Shown in pieces: positions 7,871-14,585 of a DNA stretch of 14,585 bases. The stretch spans positions 1 through 14,585 of the forward strand of contig JAQTPO010000035.1 of NCBI GenBank assembly GCA_028712845.1. The letters run 5' to 3'. Within the stretch, counting starts at the first letter, position 1; the number at the start of each line of letters is the position of its first letter. The notes under the pieces are model-generated. The model ran no database searches. It was given only the letters and a program-made list of their open reading frames with translations, and was not told where the DNA came from. This stretch comes from Dehalococcoidales bacterium. Its GTDB lineage: Bacteria > Chloroflexota > Dehalococcoidia > Dehalococcoidales > Fen-1064. The position numbers and the translations under genes are program-made.

Positions 7871-8487
7871 TTTGGTTTACTCCGATGTATTTTATTTTTC
7901 TCTTTCCTTTTCTCAATATACTGATACTGGCTCAGGAAATTTTTCAATAGCTCTTTACCACACTGTGTCATAAAGGACTCCGGGTGGAACTGAATACCCT
8001 GCAGTGGATATTTTTTATGCCGCAAGCCCATAATCGTGCCGTCATCCGTCCATGCCGTGATTTCAAAGCAATCGGGCAGTTTTTCACGCTTTACTTCCAG
8101 CGAGTGATAGCGGATGGCGGAGAAGGGATTATTCAGTCCCGCAAACACACCCTGATTAGTGTGGTGGATTAAAGACGACTTGCCGTGCATAATGACCGGC
8201 GCCTGCCCGACGATGCTGCCGAATGTGTAACCGATACACTGGTGTCCCAGACACACGCCGAGCATCGGCAATTTCGGGCTGAAATGCTTGATGACATCAT
8301 TGGAGATGCCGGCGTTCCGGGGTGTCGATGGACCCGGGGAAATGACGATTCTTTCCGGTTTCAATCGCTCAATCTCACCAATCGTAGTCTGGTTATTTCG
8401 TTTCACCAGCACATCCTCGCCCAGTTCGCTTAGATACTGGAACAGGTTGTAGGTAAAGCTATCGTAATTATCAATTAATAAAAGCAT
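7867..8487 (-). CDS. trpG: Anthranilate synthase glutamine amidotransferase subunit
   Basis: A 206-residue class I glutamine amidotransferase that releases ammonia from glutamine for TrpE. The catalytic triad is Cys79 (GVCLGHQ), His168 and Glu170 (GIQFHPES); the oxyanion-strand motif SPGPSTP is at 50-56. In some bacteria the same subunit also serves aminodeoxychorismate synthase (PabA role), which cannot be excluded. The frame runs upstream to an ATG at 8568 inside trpE, but the 27 extra residues are translated hairpin repeat and are unlike the family, so I start at 8487 where the conserved MLLLIDNYDSFTYNL begins; GAGGG lies 7 nt upstream. The C-terminal tail (after about residue 190) is short, lysine-rich and probably disordered. 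Confidence 0.95.
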   Translation of the reverse strand: MLLLIDNYDSFTYNLFQYLSELGEDVLVKRNNQTTIGEIERLKPERIVISPGPSTPRNAGISNDVIKHFSPKLPMLGVCLGHQCIGYTFGSIVGQAPVIMHGKSSLIHHTNQGVFAGLNNPFSAIRYHSLEVKREKLPDCFEITAWTDDGTIMGLRHKKYPLQGIQFHPESFMTQCGKELLKNFLSQYQYIEKRKEKNKIHRSKPK

Positions 8488-8490
8488 GTT

Positions 8491-8526
8491 ATCACCCTCA
8501 CCCTTGCCTCTCCCCTCAAGGGAGAG
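8491..8526. repeat. GC-rich hairpin repeat between trpE and trpG
   Basis: On the minus strand CTCTCCC, a 5-nt turn, and GGGAGAG form an inverted repeat (8508-8526), followed by GCAAGGGTGAGGGTGAT running into the trpG start. The 'CTCTCCC-TTGAG-GGGAGAG ... GGGTGAGGGTGA' pattern resembles a short dispersed intergenic repeat seen in many bacterial genomes (recalled, not searched). It lies in the only long spacer of the operon (67 nt, 8488-8554) and its GTGAGGG supplies the trpG Shine-Dalgarno. Confidence 0.5.
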
Positions 8527-8554
8527 GAGACTATTTACGATGTTCTTGCCCCTG

Positions 8555-9997
8555 TCATCTGTTTTCACCTTCTGCCTGCTCCAGTGCCCGGAGCAATGCC
8601 CGTGCTTTATTCATACTCTCTTCGTATTCACGGCCAGGCACGCTGTCATAAACAATGCCGCCGCCAGCCTGCACATAGGCGATGCCTTTGTTTACGACCA
8701 TTGTCCGGATGGCAATCGCCATATCCATATTGCCAGAGAAAGAAAAGTACCCTGCGGCGCCGGCATAAGGTCCCCTCTTCTCAGTCTCCATTTCCGCAAT
8801 GATTTCCATTGCCCGTACCTTGGGGGCACCGGACACTGTGCCTGCCGGGAAACAGGCTCTCAGGGCATCAAAGGCGTTCATCTCAGGGCGGAGTTTACCC
8901 TGCACGTGTGTCACCAGATGCATCACGTGAGAATAACGCTCCACATCCATCAGTTCGCTAACTGCCACCGTGCCCGGTTGGCTGACCCGCCCGATGTCAT
9001 TCCGACCTAAGTCCACGAGCATAATGTGCTCGGCACGCTCTTTTTCGTCGTTGCGCAGTTCTTTCTCCAGCAGAGCGTCTTCTTCAGGAGTTTTGCCTCT
9101 GGGTCTTGTTCCCGCTAGAGGTCGGGTCATTACTGTTCCATCCTCCACCCTCACGAGCACCTCCGGTGACGCTCCGACAATCTGGAAATCCTTGAAATCC
9201 AGATAAAACATATAGGGGGAAGGATTAATGGTGCGCAAGGCGCGGTAGATTTCAAACGGCGGCAGATTCGTCGGTTGGGCGAGTCTCTGGGAAAGCACCA
9301 CCTGAATCGCCTCGCCGGCGGTGATGTATTCCTTGATTTTCTGTACCTTCGATTCGAAATTCTCGCGTGAAAAATTGGAGGTCAATCTGGAATTATGTAG
9401 CGGGCTGTTCTTGCCACTGGTTGGCGGTTTTATTTCCAGAGGCTGATGCAAGCGTCTTACCAGTTCATCAATCTTGTCTAAAGCCTGCTGATAAGCTTTG
9501 TCAATATCTCCATCGAGATGAACGTAGCTCAGCACCTTAATCTTGTGGGTAACATGGTCGAAGACAAGCATCGTGTCCACGAACATAAATCTGGCTTCCG
9601 GCAGATGCAATGGGTCGCGTTCCGGTGACGGCAGTTTTTCAAAACGACCGACTGTTTCATAACTGAGATAGCCAACCGCCCCGCCGCAAAAGCGTGGTAA
9701 TCCCTCAAGAGACGCAACTTTGTATTTATGCAGTTCTTCAGCAATGAGGTTCAGTGGGTCGGTTTTGTCTTTTCCCCGGACCGTCAATTCACGGTACGGC
9801 TCGGTGCCGATGAAGCTGTAACGCGCCAGTCTTTGTCCGCCCTCGACGCTTTCCAGCAGGAATGAGTTGCCGCCGCGGTTAATTTTCAAAAAAGCGGAGA
9901 CGGGGGTTTCCATATCCGCTACAATCTCGCGATAAACAGGAATCAGGTTCCCTTCCCATTTATGGTTTTTGATTTCTGTCAGACTCGGGTAGTACAT
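8555..9997 (-). CDS. trpE: Anthranilate synthase component I
   Basis: A 480-residue chorismate-utilising enzyme that makes anthranilate from chorismate with ammonia from TrpG. The N-terminal domain holds the tryptophan-binding LLES motif (residues 47-50), so feedback inhibition by tryptophan is expected. The C-terminal chorismate-binding domain (about 212-475) shows [28 protein letters not shown] at 291-301, [11 protein letters not shown] at 324-334, GTVSGAPK at 386-393 and [11 protein letters not shown] at 442-452. The frame reaches back to 10033, but I start at ATG 9997: GAGG lies 6 nt upstream and the extra 12 residues would be coded by the leader hairpin. It is the first structural gene after the T-box leader. 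Confidence 0.98.
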   Translation of the reverse strand: MYYPSLTEIKNHKWEGNLIPVYREIVADMETPVSAFLKINRGGNSFLLESVEGGQRLARYSFIGTEPYRELTVRGKDKTDPLNLIAEELHKYKVASLEGLPRFCGGAVGYLSYETVGRFEKLPSPERDPLHLPEARFMFVDTMLVFDHVTHKIKVLSYVHLDGDIDKAYQQALDKIDELVRRLHQPLEIKPPTSGKNSPLHNSRLTSNFSRENFESKVQKIKEYITAGEAIQVVLSQRLAQPTNLPPFEIYRALRTINPSPYMFYLDFKDFQIVGASPEVLVRVEDGTVMTRPLAGTRPRGKTPEEDALLEKELRNDEKERAEHIMLVDLGRNDIGRVSQPGTVAVSELMDVERYSHVMHLVTHVQGKLRPEMNAFDALRACFPAGTVSGAPKVRAMEIIAEMETEKRGPYAGAAGYFSFSGNMDMAIAIRTMVVNKGIAYVQAGGGIVYDSVPGREYEESMNKARALLRALEQAEGENR

Positions 9998-10010
9998 TCG
10001 GCACCTCTCT

Positions 10011-10030
10011 TTTGTACAAATTCGTACAAA
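10011..10030. repeat. Perfect inverted repeat between trp terminator and trpE
   Basis: TTTGTAC and GTACAAA form perfect 7-bp arms around a 6-nt centre. The repeat starts directly after the T-run of the T-box terminator and ends 4 nt before the trpE AGAGAGG site. It would be present only in read-through transcripts. It could be a small mRNA hairpin near the ribosome binding site, an operator, or chance; nothing in the window names a protein for it. Confidence 0.4.
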
Positions 10031-10031
10031 C

Positions 10032-10064
10032 AAAAAGCCCTTCGCTTTAGGGGCGAAGGGCTTT
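10032..10064 (-). terminator. Intrinsic terminator of the trp T-box leader
   Basis: A 12-bp perfect stem, AAAGCCCTTCGC with GCGAAGGGCTTT, a 7-nt loop and a continuing run of Ts. It directly follows the T-box sequence. GAAGG at 10094-10090 can pair with CCTTC at 10059-10055 in the left arm, a candidate antiterminator that excludes the terminator. Confidence 0.9.
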
Positions 10065-10315
10065 GCTTCACGGTGCCACCCTAATTAATCCTTCAAAAGA
10101 AAGATTATCTCTATCAGGTACGGTTCTTAGTTTAAGAGCGATACCCCGGGCTCTGCTAACGGTGCCCTCTCCGGCAATGCTTACTCGGTTCTATGCCTTT
10201 CAGTTGCGGCTCCCGAATCCATTCAACTTCTGCGCTAGCGCCGGCTCACACCTTACCCGGCTCTCTGAGCTCCGCTGGAAAACCTACTAGTTTCGTTCTT
10301 AGCCTTTTTTACTTA
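10032..10315 (-). promoter_or_regulatory. T-box riboswitch, tRNA-Trp type
   Basis: The leader of trpE has all the standard T-box parts in order. Stem I contains CTAGTAGG near its base, then AGCTCAGAGAGCCGGG and GGTGTGAGCCGG of the AG-bulge/distal-loop region, and a specifier loop GAA-TGG-ATTCGGGAGC, where TGG (10221-10219) is the tryptophan codon. A CCGTTA element follows (10162-10157), then the T-box AGGGTGGCACCGTG with TGGC at 10078-10075, and a terminator. TGGC would pair with a tRNA 3' end GCCA; discriminator G is typical of bacterial tRNA-Trp, so both contacts point to the same tRNA. Uncharged tRNA-Trp should stabilise the antiterminator and allow transcription of trpEGDCFBA; charged tRNA leaves the terminator. 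The leader boundaries are approximate. Confidence 0.95.
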
Positions 10316-10328
10316 TTCAATTAAGATA

Positions 10329-10358
10329 AATATATCAAGTCTGTAATATATCTGTCAA
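10329..10358 (-). promoter_or_regulatory. Promoter of the trp operon
   Basis: Minus-strand TTGACA (10358-10353) and TATATT (10334-10329) with an 18-bp spacer. Transcription would start near 10322, giving a T-box leader of about 325 nt before the trpE ATG, a usual length. No other candidate nearby matches as well. Confidence 0.7.
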
Positions 10359-10556
10359 GTTTTTGTACTACCTTCGGCATTCGATTGAAACATAATCTTT
10401 ATTAAATTCCTTCTTATTACAGCGCTATTTACAGATTTCCGGGTAGAAGACAATTTTACACACTAAATGGTAGAATAAATAAGTTGGCTTGTCCATTTTG
10501 TAGAATCGTTTTGGCAGGGCAAATCCGATAGATAATTTATGCGGAGGTGATTATTG
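10359..10556. other. Divergent intergenic region, no gene seen
   Basis: AT-rich spacer between the trp promoter and the plus-strand CoA-transferase operon. I see no ORF, RNA or repeat of note. A plus-strand promoter must lie here but no -35/-10 pair with good spacing stands out; the TAGAAT hexamers at 10471 and 10501 lack a matching -35. A strong GGAGGTGA at 10543-10550 is the ribosome binding site of the next gene. Confidence 0.5.
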
Positions 10557-11792
10557 ATGGCTGAAGGCGCTTTGAGTGGTATCAAAGTTGTCGAACTGGC
10601 GACGATGGTTGCCGGTCCTTATTGCGGGAAACTTCTTGCGGACCTGGGAGCCGACGTAATTAAAGTAGAGCCGCCAGAGGGTGACCCTTCACGTCTGTGC
10701 GGTCCTTTCCCAAAAGGTAAACCGAAACAAGAGTGTAGCGCTCTCTTTCTTTACACTAATACCAGTAAGCGTGGAATTACACTTGACATAACCAGTCAGG
10801 ACGGATTGGAAGTCCTGAAAAAGCTTATCAAATGGGCTGATGTTCTTATCGATAATCATCCCCCGCATTATTTGGACAGTCTTGGTCTGGATTGGGAAAC
10901 AATCCATAAGATAAATCAGGGACTGGTTTTTACTGTTATAACTCCTTATGGTCTCACAGGTCCACGTGCCGGAGTCAATGGCGATGAGCTTACTTTGATT
11001 CACGCTGCAGGTTTGGGCAATCTAATGCCAACCCGTTCAAGTAACATCGACCGTGCTCCTGTAAAAATGGGGGGGTATTCGGTGGGGTACAGCGGCGGAG
11101 CTACAGCTGCGCTTGCTACGATGGGAGCGGTGTTAGGCAAAATGAAGAGTGGTTCTGGCCAACTGATAGATATTTCTCTCCAGGAGGCAATTCTGAATCT
11201 TATGAGGTCCAATGTCAGCGGGTCTCGCTATGAAAAGGTTACATGGGGACGTGTCCCGGACCGTCCTCCGGCGATGGGCAGAATGAAGACCAGTGACGGC
11301 TATGTGGTGGTGGGTGCGGCTGGTGAGGACCATCATTTCAAAGCTATGGTGGAACTAATGGGTAATCCGGAATGGGCATCAGCGCCAGAATGGATAGACA
11401 GGGCATACCGTACAAATCATCTACCGGAAATCGCGGCAAAAATGGATGAGTGGATGTTGCATCAGGAAAAAGATGAAATACACCATCGTGCAGCTAAAAA
11501 AGGTATTCCGATTGGACCTATTAACTCTGTGAAAGATGTACTGAAAGATGAGCAATATGCGGCGAGAAAGTATTTTGTAGAAGTAGAACATCCGGAAGCG
11601 GGAAAGCTTAAGTATGCTGGTTGGCCTTACTTAATGACTGCCACGCCGCCGCGGGTACAATGTCCGGCGCCTCTATTAGGTGAGCATAACCAGGAGGTTT
11701 TCTGCGATGTGCTTGGTTACTCACCCGGCGAGTTTAAGCGTCTGGCAAAGTCAGCAGCCGCAGTAACGGGAGAGAAAACAGATGAAAAATAG
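10557..11792 (+). CDS. CaiB/BaiF family III CoA-transferase-like subunit, catalytic Asp replaced
   Basis: A 411-residue member of the CaiB/BaiF family, which moves CoA between carboxylic acids. The N-terminal Rossmann part is clear (GIKVVELATMVAGPYCGKLLADLGADVIKVEPPEGD, residues 8-43), followed by NTSKRGITLD at 68-77, TPYGLTGPRAG near 129-139 and GSGQLIDISLQEA later, in family order. Aligned without gaps to the next gene over the GATA..GKM..GSGQ block, the position of the nucleophilic aspartate (Asp169 in formyl-CoA transferase) is Gly177 here, in SVGYSGG. This copy is therefore probably not catalytic alone. A TTG directly precedes the ATG in frame; I chose the ATG at 10557, with GGAGGTGA 6 nt upstream. 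It overlaps the next gene by 11 bp. The substrate is unknown. Confidence 0.88.
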   Translation: MAEGALSGIKVVELATMVAGPYCGKLLADLGADVIKVEPPEGDPSRLCGPFPKGKPKQECSALFLYTNTSKRGITLDITSQDGLEVLKKLIKWADVLIDNHPPHYLDSLGLDWETIHKINQGLVFTVITPYGLTGPRAGVNGDELTLIHAAGLGNLMPTRSSNIDRAPVKMGGYSVGYSGGATAALATMGAVLGKMKSGSGQLIDISLQEAILNLMRSNVSGSRYEKVTWGRVPDRPPAMGRMKTSDGYVVVGAAGEDHHFKAMVELMGNPEWASAPEWIDRAYRTNHLPEIAAKMDEWMLHQEKDEIHHRAAKKGIPIGPINSVKDVLKDEQYAARKYFVEVEHPEAGKLKYAGWPYLMTATPPRVQCPAPLLGEHNQEVFCDVLGYSPGEFKRLAKSAAAVTGEKTDEK

Positions 11793-13011
11793 CGGATTGC
11801 CTCTGGAGGGTGTGCGTGTAGTTGATTTTAGCTGGGTCTGGGCTGGGCCATCATGTGCGATGTTTCTTGCCAGCCTTGGGGCTGAAGTTATCAAGATTGA
11901 AGGGCACAGGCGGACTGACCCCACCCGTCACGGCGTGGTCTGGCCTTTACCGGATGAAAAGCCGACAGTGGTTAAACCGAATCAAGGGATGTCCTTTAAT
12001 TCTGTCAATCTGGGCAAAAAGAGTATCAGTCTCGACTTGAGCAAGCCTGAAGGACTGCAGTTGGCGAAGAGGATTGTTGCTATCAGTGATGTTGTTTCTG
12101 ATAACCTACGCGCCGGAGCAATGAAGAGAATGGGTTTGGGTTATGATGTCCTTCGTAAGCTGAAACCTGATTTAGTGGCGATATCACTTTCGAGCCGCGG
12201 GCAGGAAGGACCGCAAAAGGATTACGGCGGATATGCTACCATCCATCACGCCATCGGCGGTGGAGCTTACATTACCGGATATCCTGACGATGCGCCGTGT
12301 GCCAGCCTTGGAGATATTGACATTATTAACGGTGCTACGGGGGCTTTTGTTGTTCTGTCGGCTTTGTATCACAAGATGCAAACGGGAGAGGGACAGTATA
12401 TAGATTACTCTCAATGCGAAGCGGTGAGTTCGATGAATGGCGAATCGTTTCTGGGTTATGAGATGACCGGTGAAGTGCCGGAGCGGATGGGTAATGCTCA
12501 CCCGTCTTATGCACCCCACAATTTGTATAAATGCTGGGGAGTTGATCGTTGGCTGGCGCTGGAGATACATTCTGACGAGGAATTTAAAAAACTAGCGGAG
12601 GTTATCGGGATGCCCGAACTGCCAAAAGACGCCCGTTTTGCCAGAATGTCAGCGCGTAAGAAGAATGAGGCGAAACTGGATAAAATCATCGAGGAATGGA
12701 CCAGCCAGCGTGACCGTGATTGGATGGTACGGGAATTCTGTAAAGCCGGGCTTGCCGCCGCCCCTTCCCGCGACGACAAAGACCTGTATGCCGACCCGCA
12801 TCTGAAGGCGCGTAAAGCCTTTGCTACTATCGACAATCCGGAGATTGGTAAATTGGAACTGGTGGGTATGCCCTGGCATATGAGTGAGACCAAGACAGAA
12901 CTCCGATGCGCTCCCATGCTGGGTCAACACAATGATTATGTTCTCAAAGAGCTGCTCGGTCTCAGTCAGCCTGAAGTTGATGAACTGCGCCGGAAAGATA
13001 TCATCTTATAG
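11782..13011 (+). CDS. CaiB/BaiF family III CoA-transferase, catalytic subunit
   Basis: A 409-residue family III CoA-transferase. The N-terminal nucleotide/CoA-binding part (GVRVVDFSWVWAGPSCAMFLASLGAEVIKIEGHRR) is typical, as are NLGKKSISLDL at 76-86 and GEGQYIDYSQCEAV. The expected CoA-thioester-forming aspartate is Asp180 in GDIDIING, by alignment with formyl-CoA transferase. It starts 11 bp inside the preceding paralogue, with GGGAGAG upstream of the ATG, so the two are almost certainly co-translated in similar amount. Two-gene CoA-transferases of this family are known, for example BbsEF (benzylsuccinate) and SmtAB (succinyl-CoA:malate, Chloroflexus). That this pair forms such a heteromer is inference; the acid substrate cannot be told from sequence. 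A hairpin terminator follows. Confidence 0.92.
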   Translation: MKNSGLPLEGVRVVDFSWVWAGPSCAMFLASLGAEVIKIEGHRRTDPTRHGVVWPLPDEKPTVVKPNQGMSFNSVNLGKKSISLDLSKPEGLQLAKRIVAISDVVSDNLRAGAMKRMGLGYDVLRKLKPDLVAISLSSRGQEGPQKDYGGYATIHHAIGGGAYITGYPDDAPCASLGDIDIINGATGAFVVLSALYHKMQTGEGQYIDYSQCEAVSSMNGESFLGYEMTGEVPERMGNAHPSYAPHNLYKCWGVDRWLALEIHSDEEFKKLAEVIGMPELPKDARFARMSARKKNEAKLDKIIEEWTSQRDRDWMVREFCKAGLAAAPSRDDKDLYADPHLKARKAFATIDNPEIGKLELVGMPWHMSETKTELRCAPMLGQHNDYVLKELLGLSQPEVDELRRKDIIL

Positions 13012-13038
13012 ATATAGATAATTGGTTAATATAGATGA

Positions 13039-13072
13039 TGGGGCAGACGTTCTCGTCTGCCCCACATTTTTT
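13039..13072 (+). terminator. Intrinsic terminator of the CoA-transferase operon
   Basis: TGGGGCAGACG and CGTCTGCCCCA form an 11-bp perfect stem with a TTCT loop, followed by CA and six Ts. Orientation fits plus-strand transcription. On the minus strand no T-run follows the hairpin, so it would stop the converging dehydrogenase transcript less well, if at all. The last two Ts are also part of the opposite gene's stop codon. Confidence 0.92.
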
Positions 13073-14210
13073 AAGGGACCAACACTTTCGCTAGCTTCCA
13101 TCGGTGATATGCCGGGTCGCCTAGATAATGGTACAGCGCGCGTGATGCCCTGAGATGAAAAGTAAGCTCGTGCTCTTTTGAGAAGCTCACGCCGCTGAAC
13201 ACTTGGTGAGAAATGGTGACAGCCTGCCAGTAGGCATCGCTTGTCACTGCCTTGGCAGTATGGACACTTTCAATTGCATCTCTGCCAGTAGAAACCTTCC
13301 ACAGGGCTTCATTAGTTGTCCAGCGTGCGCTTTCCAGAAGATTGAAAATATCGATGCATAAACCGGACACATACTGAAAACGCCCGATTTTCTGACCGAA
13401 CTGCATTCTCTGCGTGGTATATTGCACCGTCATATCATAGACAGCCTGACACCCGCCGACTTTATAAGCACACAGTACCGGGGTAGACCGTTCGATTGCT
13501 TGTTTTAACGGTTGCCATCCTTCGTTCTTTTCACCAATCAGTGCTGAAACAGGGACTTTCACCCCTTCCAGTTTTATCTCAAAAGTTCTGCCTGCAAGAA
13601 AGCCTTCGAGACGACGTAAAGAAACGCCCGGAGACTTACTATCCACCAGAAAAAGGGAAATTCCTCCAGCCAAGTCAGAATTCTTGCCGGTGCGGGCAGC
13701 AAGAATTAAGTGAGTGGCGGCTCTGGCATCCATCACGAAGAGTTTTGTGCCGTTGAGGATATAGTTATCCCCTTTACGTGTGGCTGACATTTGCACGCCG
13801 GCAGGCTCCCAGCTAAACGCCGGTTCGGTATGCGCCAGTGTAATGATTTGTTTACCAGCCGCAATAGCCGGGAGGATATTCTCCTTCTGTTTTTCACTTC
13901 CTCCTGCCATGATAATCTGGCTACCCAGTATGCTGGAAGAAAAATATGGGCCCGGGACAGGACCTGTGCCCAGCGCCTCGAAGAGGACGCCGGCATTTTC
14001 CATGGAAAGCCCCGCGCCGCCATATTTTTCGGGGATAATAATACCCAGCCAGCCCATGTCAGTAATTTTCTGCCATAATTCCTCAGAATAACCAGTATCT
14101 GTTTCCTGCAAGCTCTGGATTGTCAGTTTTGGAGTATTATCTTTAACAAAATCCAGAGCGCTTTTTCGTAACATTTTCTCGGATTCATTCAGAGCCAGGT
14201 CAAGCTTCAT
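13071..14210 (-). CDS. Acyl-CoA dehydrogenase family protein
   Basis: A 379-residue flavoprotein of acyl-CoA dehydrogenase type, which oxidises an acyl-CoA to the 2-enoyl-CoA with FAD and passes electrons to ETF. Seen are the N-terminal helical domain (about 1-110, with MGWLGIIIPEKYGGAG), the middle beta domain (TLAHTEPAFSW, then YILNGTKLFV and LFLVD), and the C-terminal helical domain (TTQRMQFGQKIGRFQYV). Near the C-terminus the stretch usually reading QVHGGIGxTWEHDLHLYLRRA is QVFSGVSFSKEHELTFHLRAS, so the glycine-rich HGG is lost. The start ATG has GGGAGG about 9 nt upstream, laid over the stop of the preceding dehydrogenase gene, 6 nt away. A paired, possibly heteromeric enzyme is likely. 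Substrate unknown. Confidence 0.9.
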   Translation of the reverse strand: MKLDLALNESEKMLRKSALDFVKDNTPKLTIQSLQETDTGYSEELWQKITDMGWLGIIIPEKYGGAGLSMENAGVLFEALGTGPVPGPYFSSSILGSQIIMAGGSEKQKENILPAIAAGKQIITLAHTEPAFSWEPAGVQMSATRKGDNYILNGTKLFVMDARAATHLILAARTGKNSDLAGGISLFLVDSKSPGVSLRRLEGFLAGRTFEIKLEGVKVPVSALIGEKNEGWQPLKQAIERSTPVLCAYKVGGCQAVYDMTVQYTTQRMQFGQKIGRFQYVSGLCIDIFNLLESARWTTNEALWKVSTGRDAIESVHTAKAVTSDAYWQAVTISHQVFSGVSFSKEHELTFHLRASRALYHYLGDPAYHRWKLAKVLVP

Positions 14211-14216
14211 CGTTCT

Positions 14217-14585
14217 TTACCTCCCGATGCCCAGTGAGCGTCCCATAATAATTTTCTGTGCTTCCGGGGTACCGCTGGGAGCCAGCAGGGACGAGCCGCG
14301 CACCAAAACTTCATAGGCGCCTTCCATAGGTGACCATTCCTCGTCCTGAATAGTGGCGTAGGGACCCAGCACCCTTGCCAGACTGGTTGCCGCCGTGGGG
14401 CCAAAATACTTGGTATAAAGGGTTAATTGAGGTCCTCTCCCAGGGGCGCGCACGCCACTGGTTTGTTGCCAGAAATTCCTTACCTGCCACAATCTGGCTA
14501 TCTGATTGCCGATATAGTAGGTGACGATATTATCCATGAGTAGCGGGTTTTCCTTTACGCGTGCTGCGATGTTTGGATTCTTTTG
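14217..14585 (-). CDS. Acyl-CoA dehydrogenase family protein, 5' part outside window
   Basis: The frame is open from the window edge to a TAA at 14217, giving the last 122 residues. They form the C-terminal helical domain of an acyl-CoA dehydrogenase: KNPNIAARVKENPLLMDNIV-like helix, the LYTKYFGPTAATSLARVLGP region, and the final SSLLAPSGTPEAQKIIMGRSLGIGR. The last block matches the FAD/subunit-contact motif GTSEIQRNIIAERVLGLPR of the family. The residue before GT is Ser, not the Glu of MCAD-like enzymes, as in branches with the base elsewhere. It is upstream of, and tightly linked to, the second dehydrogenase gene. Confidence 0.88.
   Translation of the reverse strand, partial: QKNPNIAARVKENPLLMDNIVTYYIGNQIARLWQVRNFWQQTSGVRAPGRGPQLTLYTKYFGPTAATSLARVLGPYATIQDEEWSPMEGAYEVLVRGSSLLAPSGTPEAQKIIMGRSLGIGR

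Noticed and set aside
8488..8568. In-frame upstream ATG giving TrpG 27 extra N-terminal residues
   Set aside because: The extra residues are translated hairpin-repeat DNA and do not resemble the family; the conserved N-terminus and a well-placed ribosome binding site point to 8487.
9998..10033. Upstream extension of TrpE by 12 residues
   Set aside because: It would begin within the inverted repeat and terminator tail of the leader; the ATG at 9997 has GAGG at good spacing and the usual N-terminus.
10032..10330. Trp attenuator with a leader peptide
   Set aside because: No short ORF with tandem TGG codons is seen; conserved T-box elements explain the terminator fully.

Overview
The window looks like a piece of an anaerobic bacterial chromosome of moderate GC, most likely a Chloroflexota (Dehalococcoidia-type) genome. 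This is an inference from gene content: a T-box-controlled, fully fused-order trp operon, paired CaiB/BaiF CoA-transferases, paired divergent acyl-CoA dehydrogenases and an MMPL/MarR pair. No rRNA, tRNA or marker gene is present to prove it. There are no insertion sequences, CRISPR arrays or phage genes.

Left part (1-3413, all minus strand). A truncated MMPL/RND-type membrane exporter lies downstream of a MarR-family regulator. The MarR gene has a visible promoter, and a 21-bp palindrome sits on its predicted start of transcription, which fits an autoregulated efflux operon. Next comes a two-gene toxin-antitoxin-like module: an AbrB/MazE-like swapped-hairpin protein followed by a RelE/ParE-like small protein. 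Its promoter predicts an almost leaderless mRNA and is flanked by repeated half-sites.

Centre (3435-10358, minus strand). A complete seven-gene tryptophan operon in the order trpE-G-D-C-F-B-A makes tryptophan from chorismate. Most junctions overlap by a few bases (ATGA type), which suggests translational coupling. The exception is trpE-trpG, where a 67-nt spacer holds a GC-rich hairpin repeat that also carries the trpG ribosome binding site. Upstream of trpE is a complete T-box leader: promoter, Stem I with a TGG (Trp) specifier, a T-box sequence with TGGC (matching a tRNA with discriminator G, as in bacterial tRNA-Trp), and an intrinsic terminator. The operon is therefore expected to be induced by uncharged tRNA-Trp, and TrpE keeps the LLES feedback motif for inhibition by tryptophan.

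Right part (10557-14585). Two overlapping plus-strand genes encode family III (CaiB/BaiF) CoA-transferase subunits. Only the second keeps the expected catalytic aspartate, so they probably form one heteromeric enzyme. A strong hairpin terminator separates them from two convergent minus-strand acyl-CoA dehydrogenase genes (the upstream one cut by the window end), which also look like a heteromeric pair. Together these suggest activation and dehydrogenation of an unidentified carboxylic acid as its CoA thioester.
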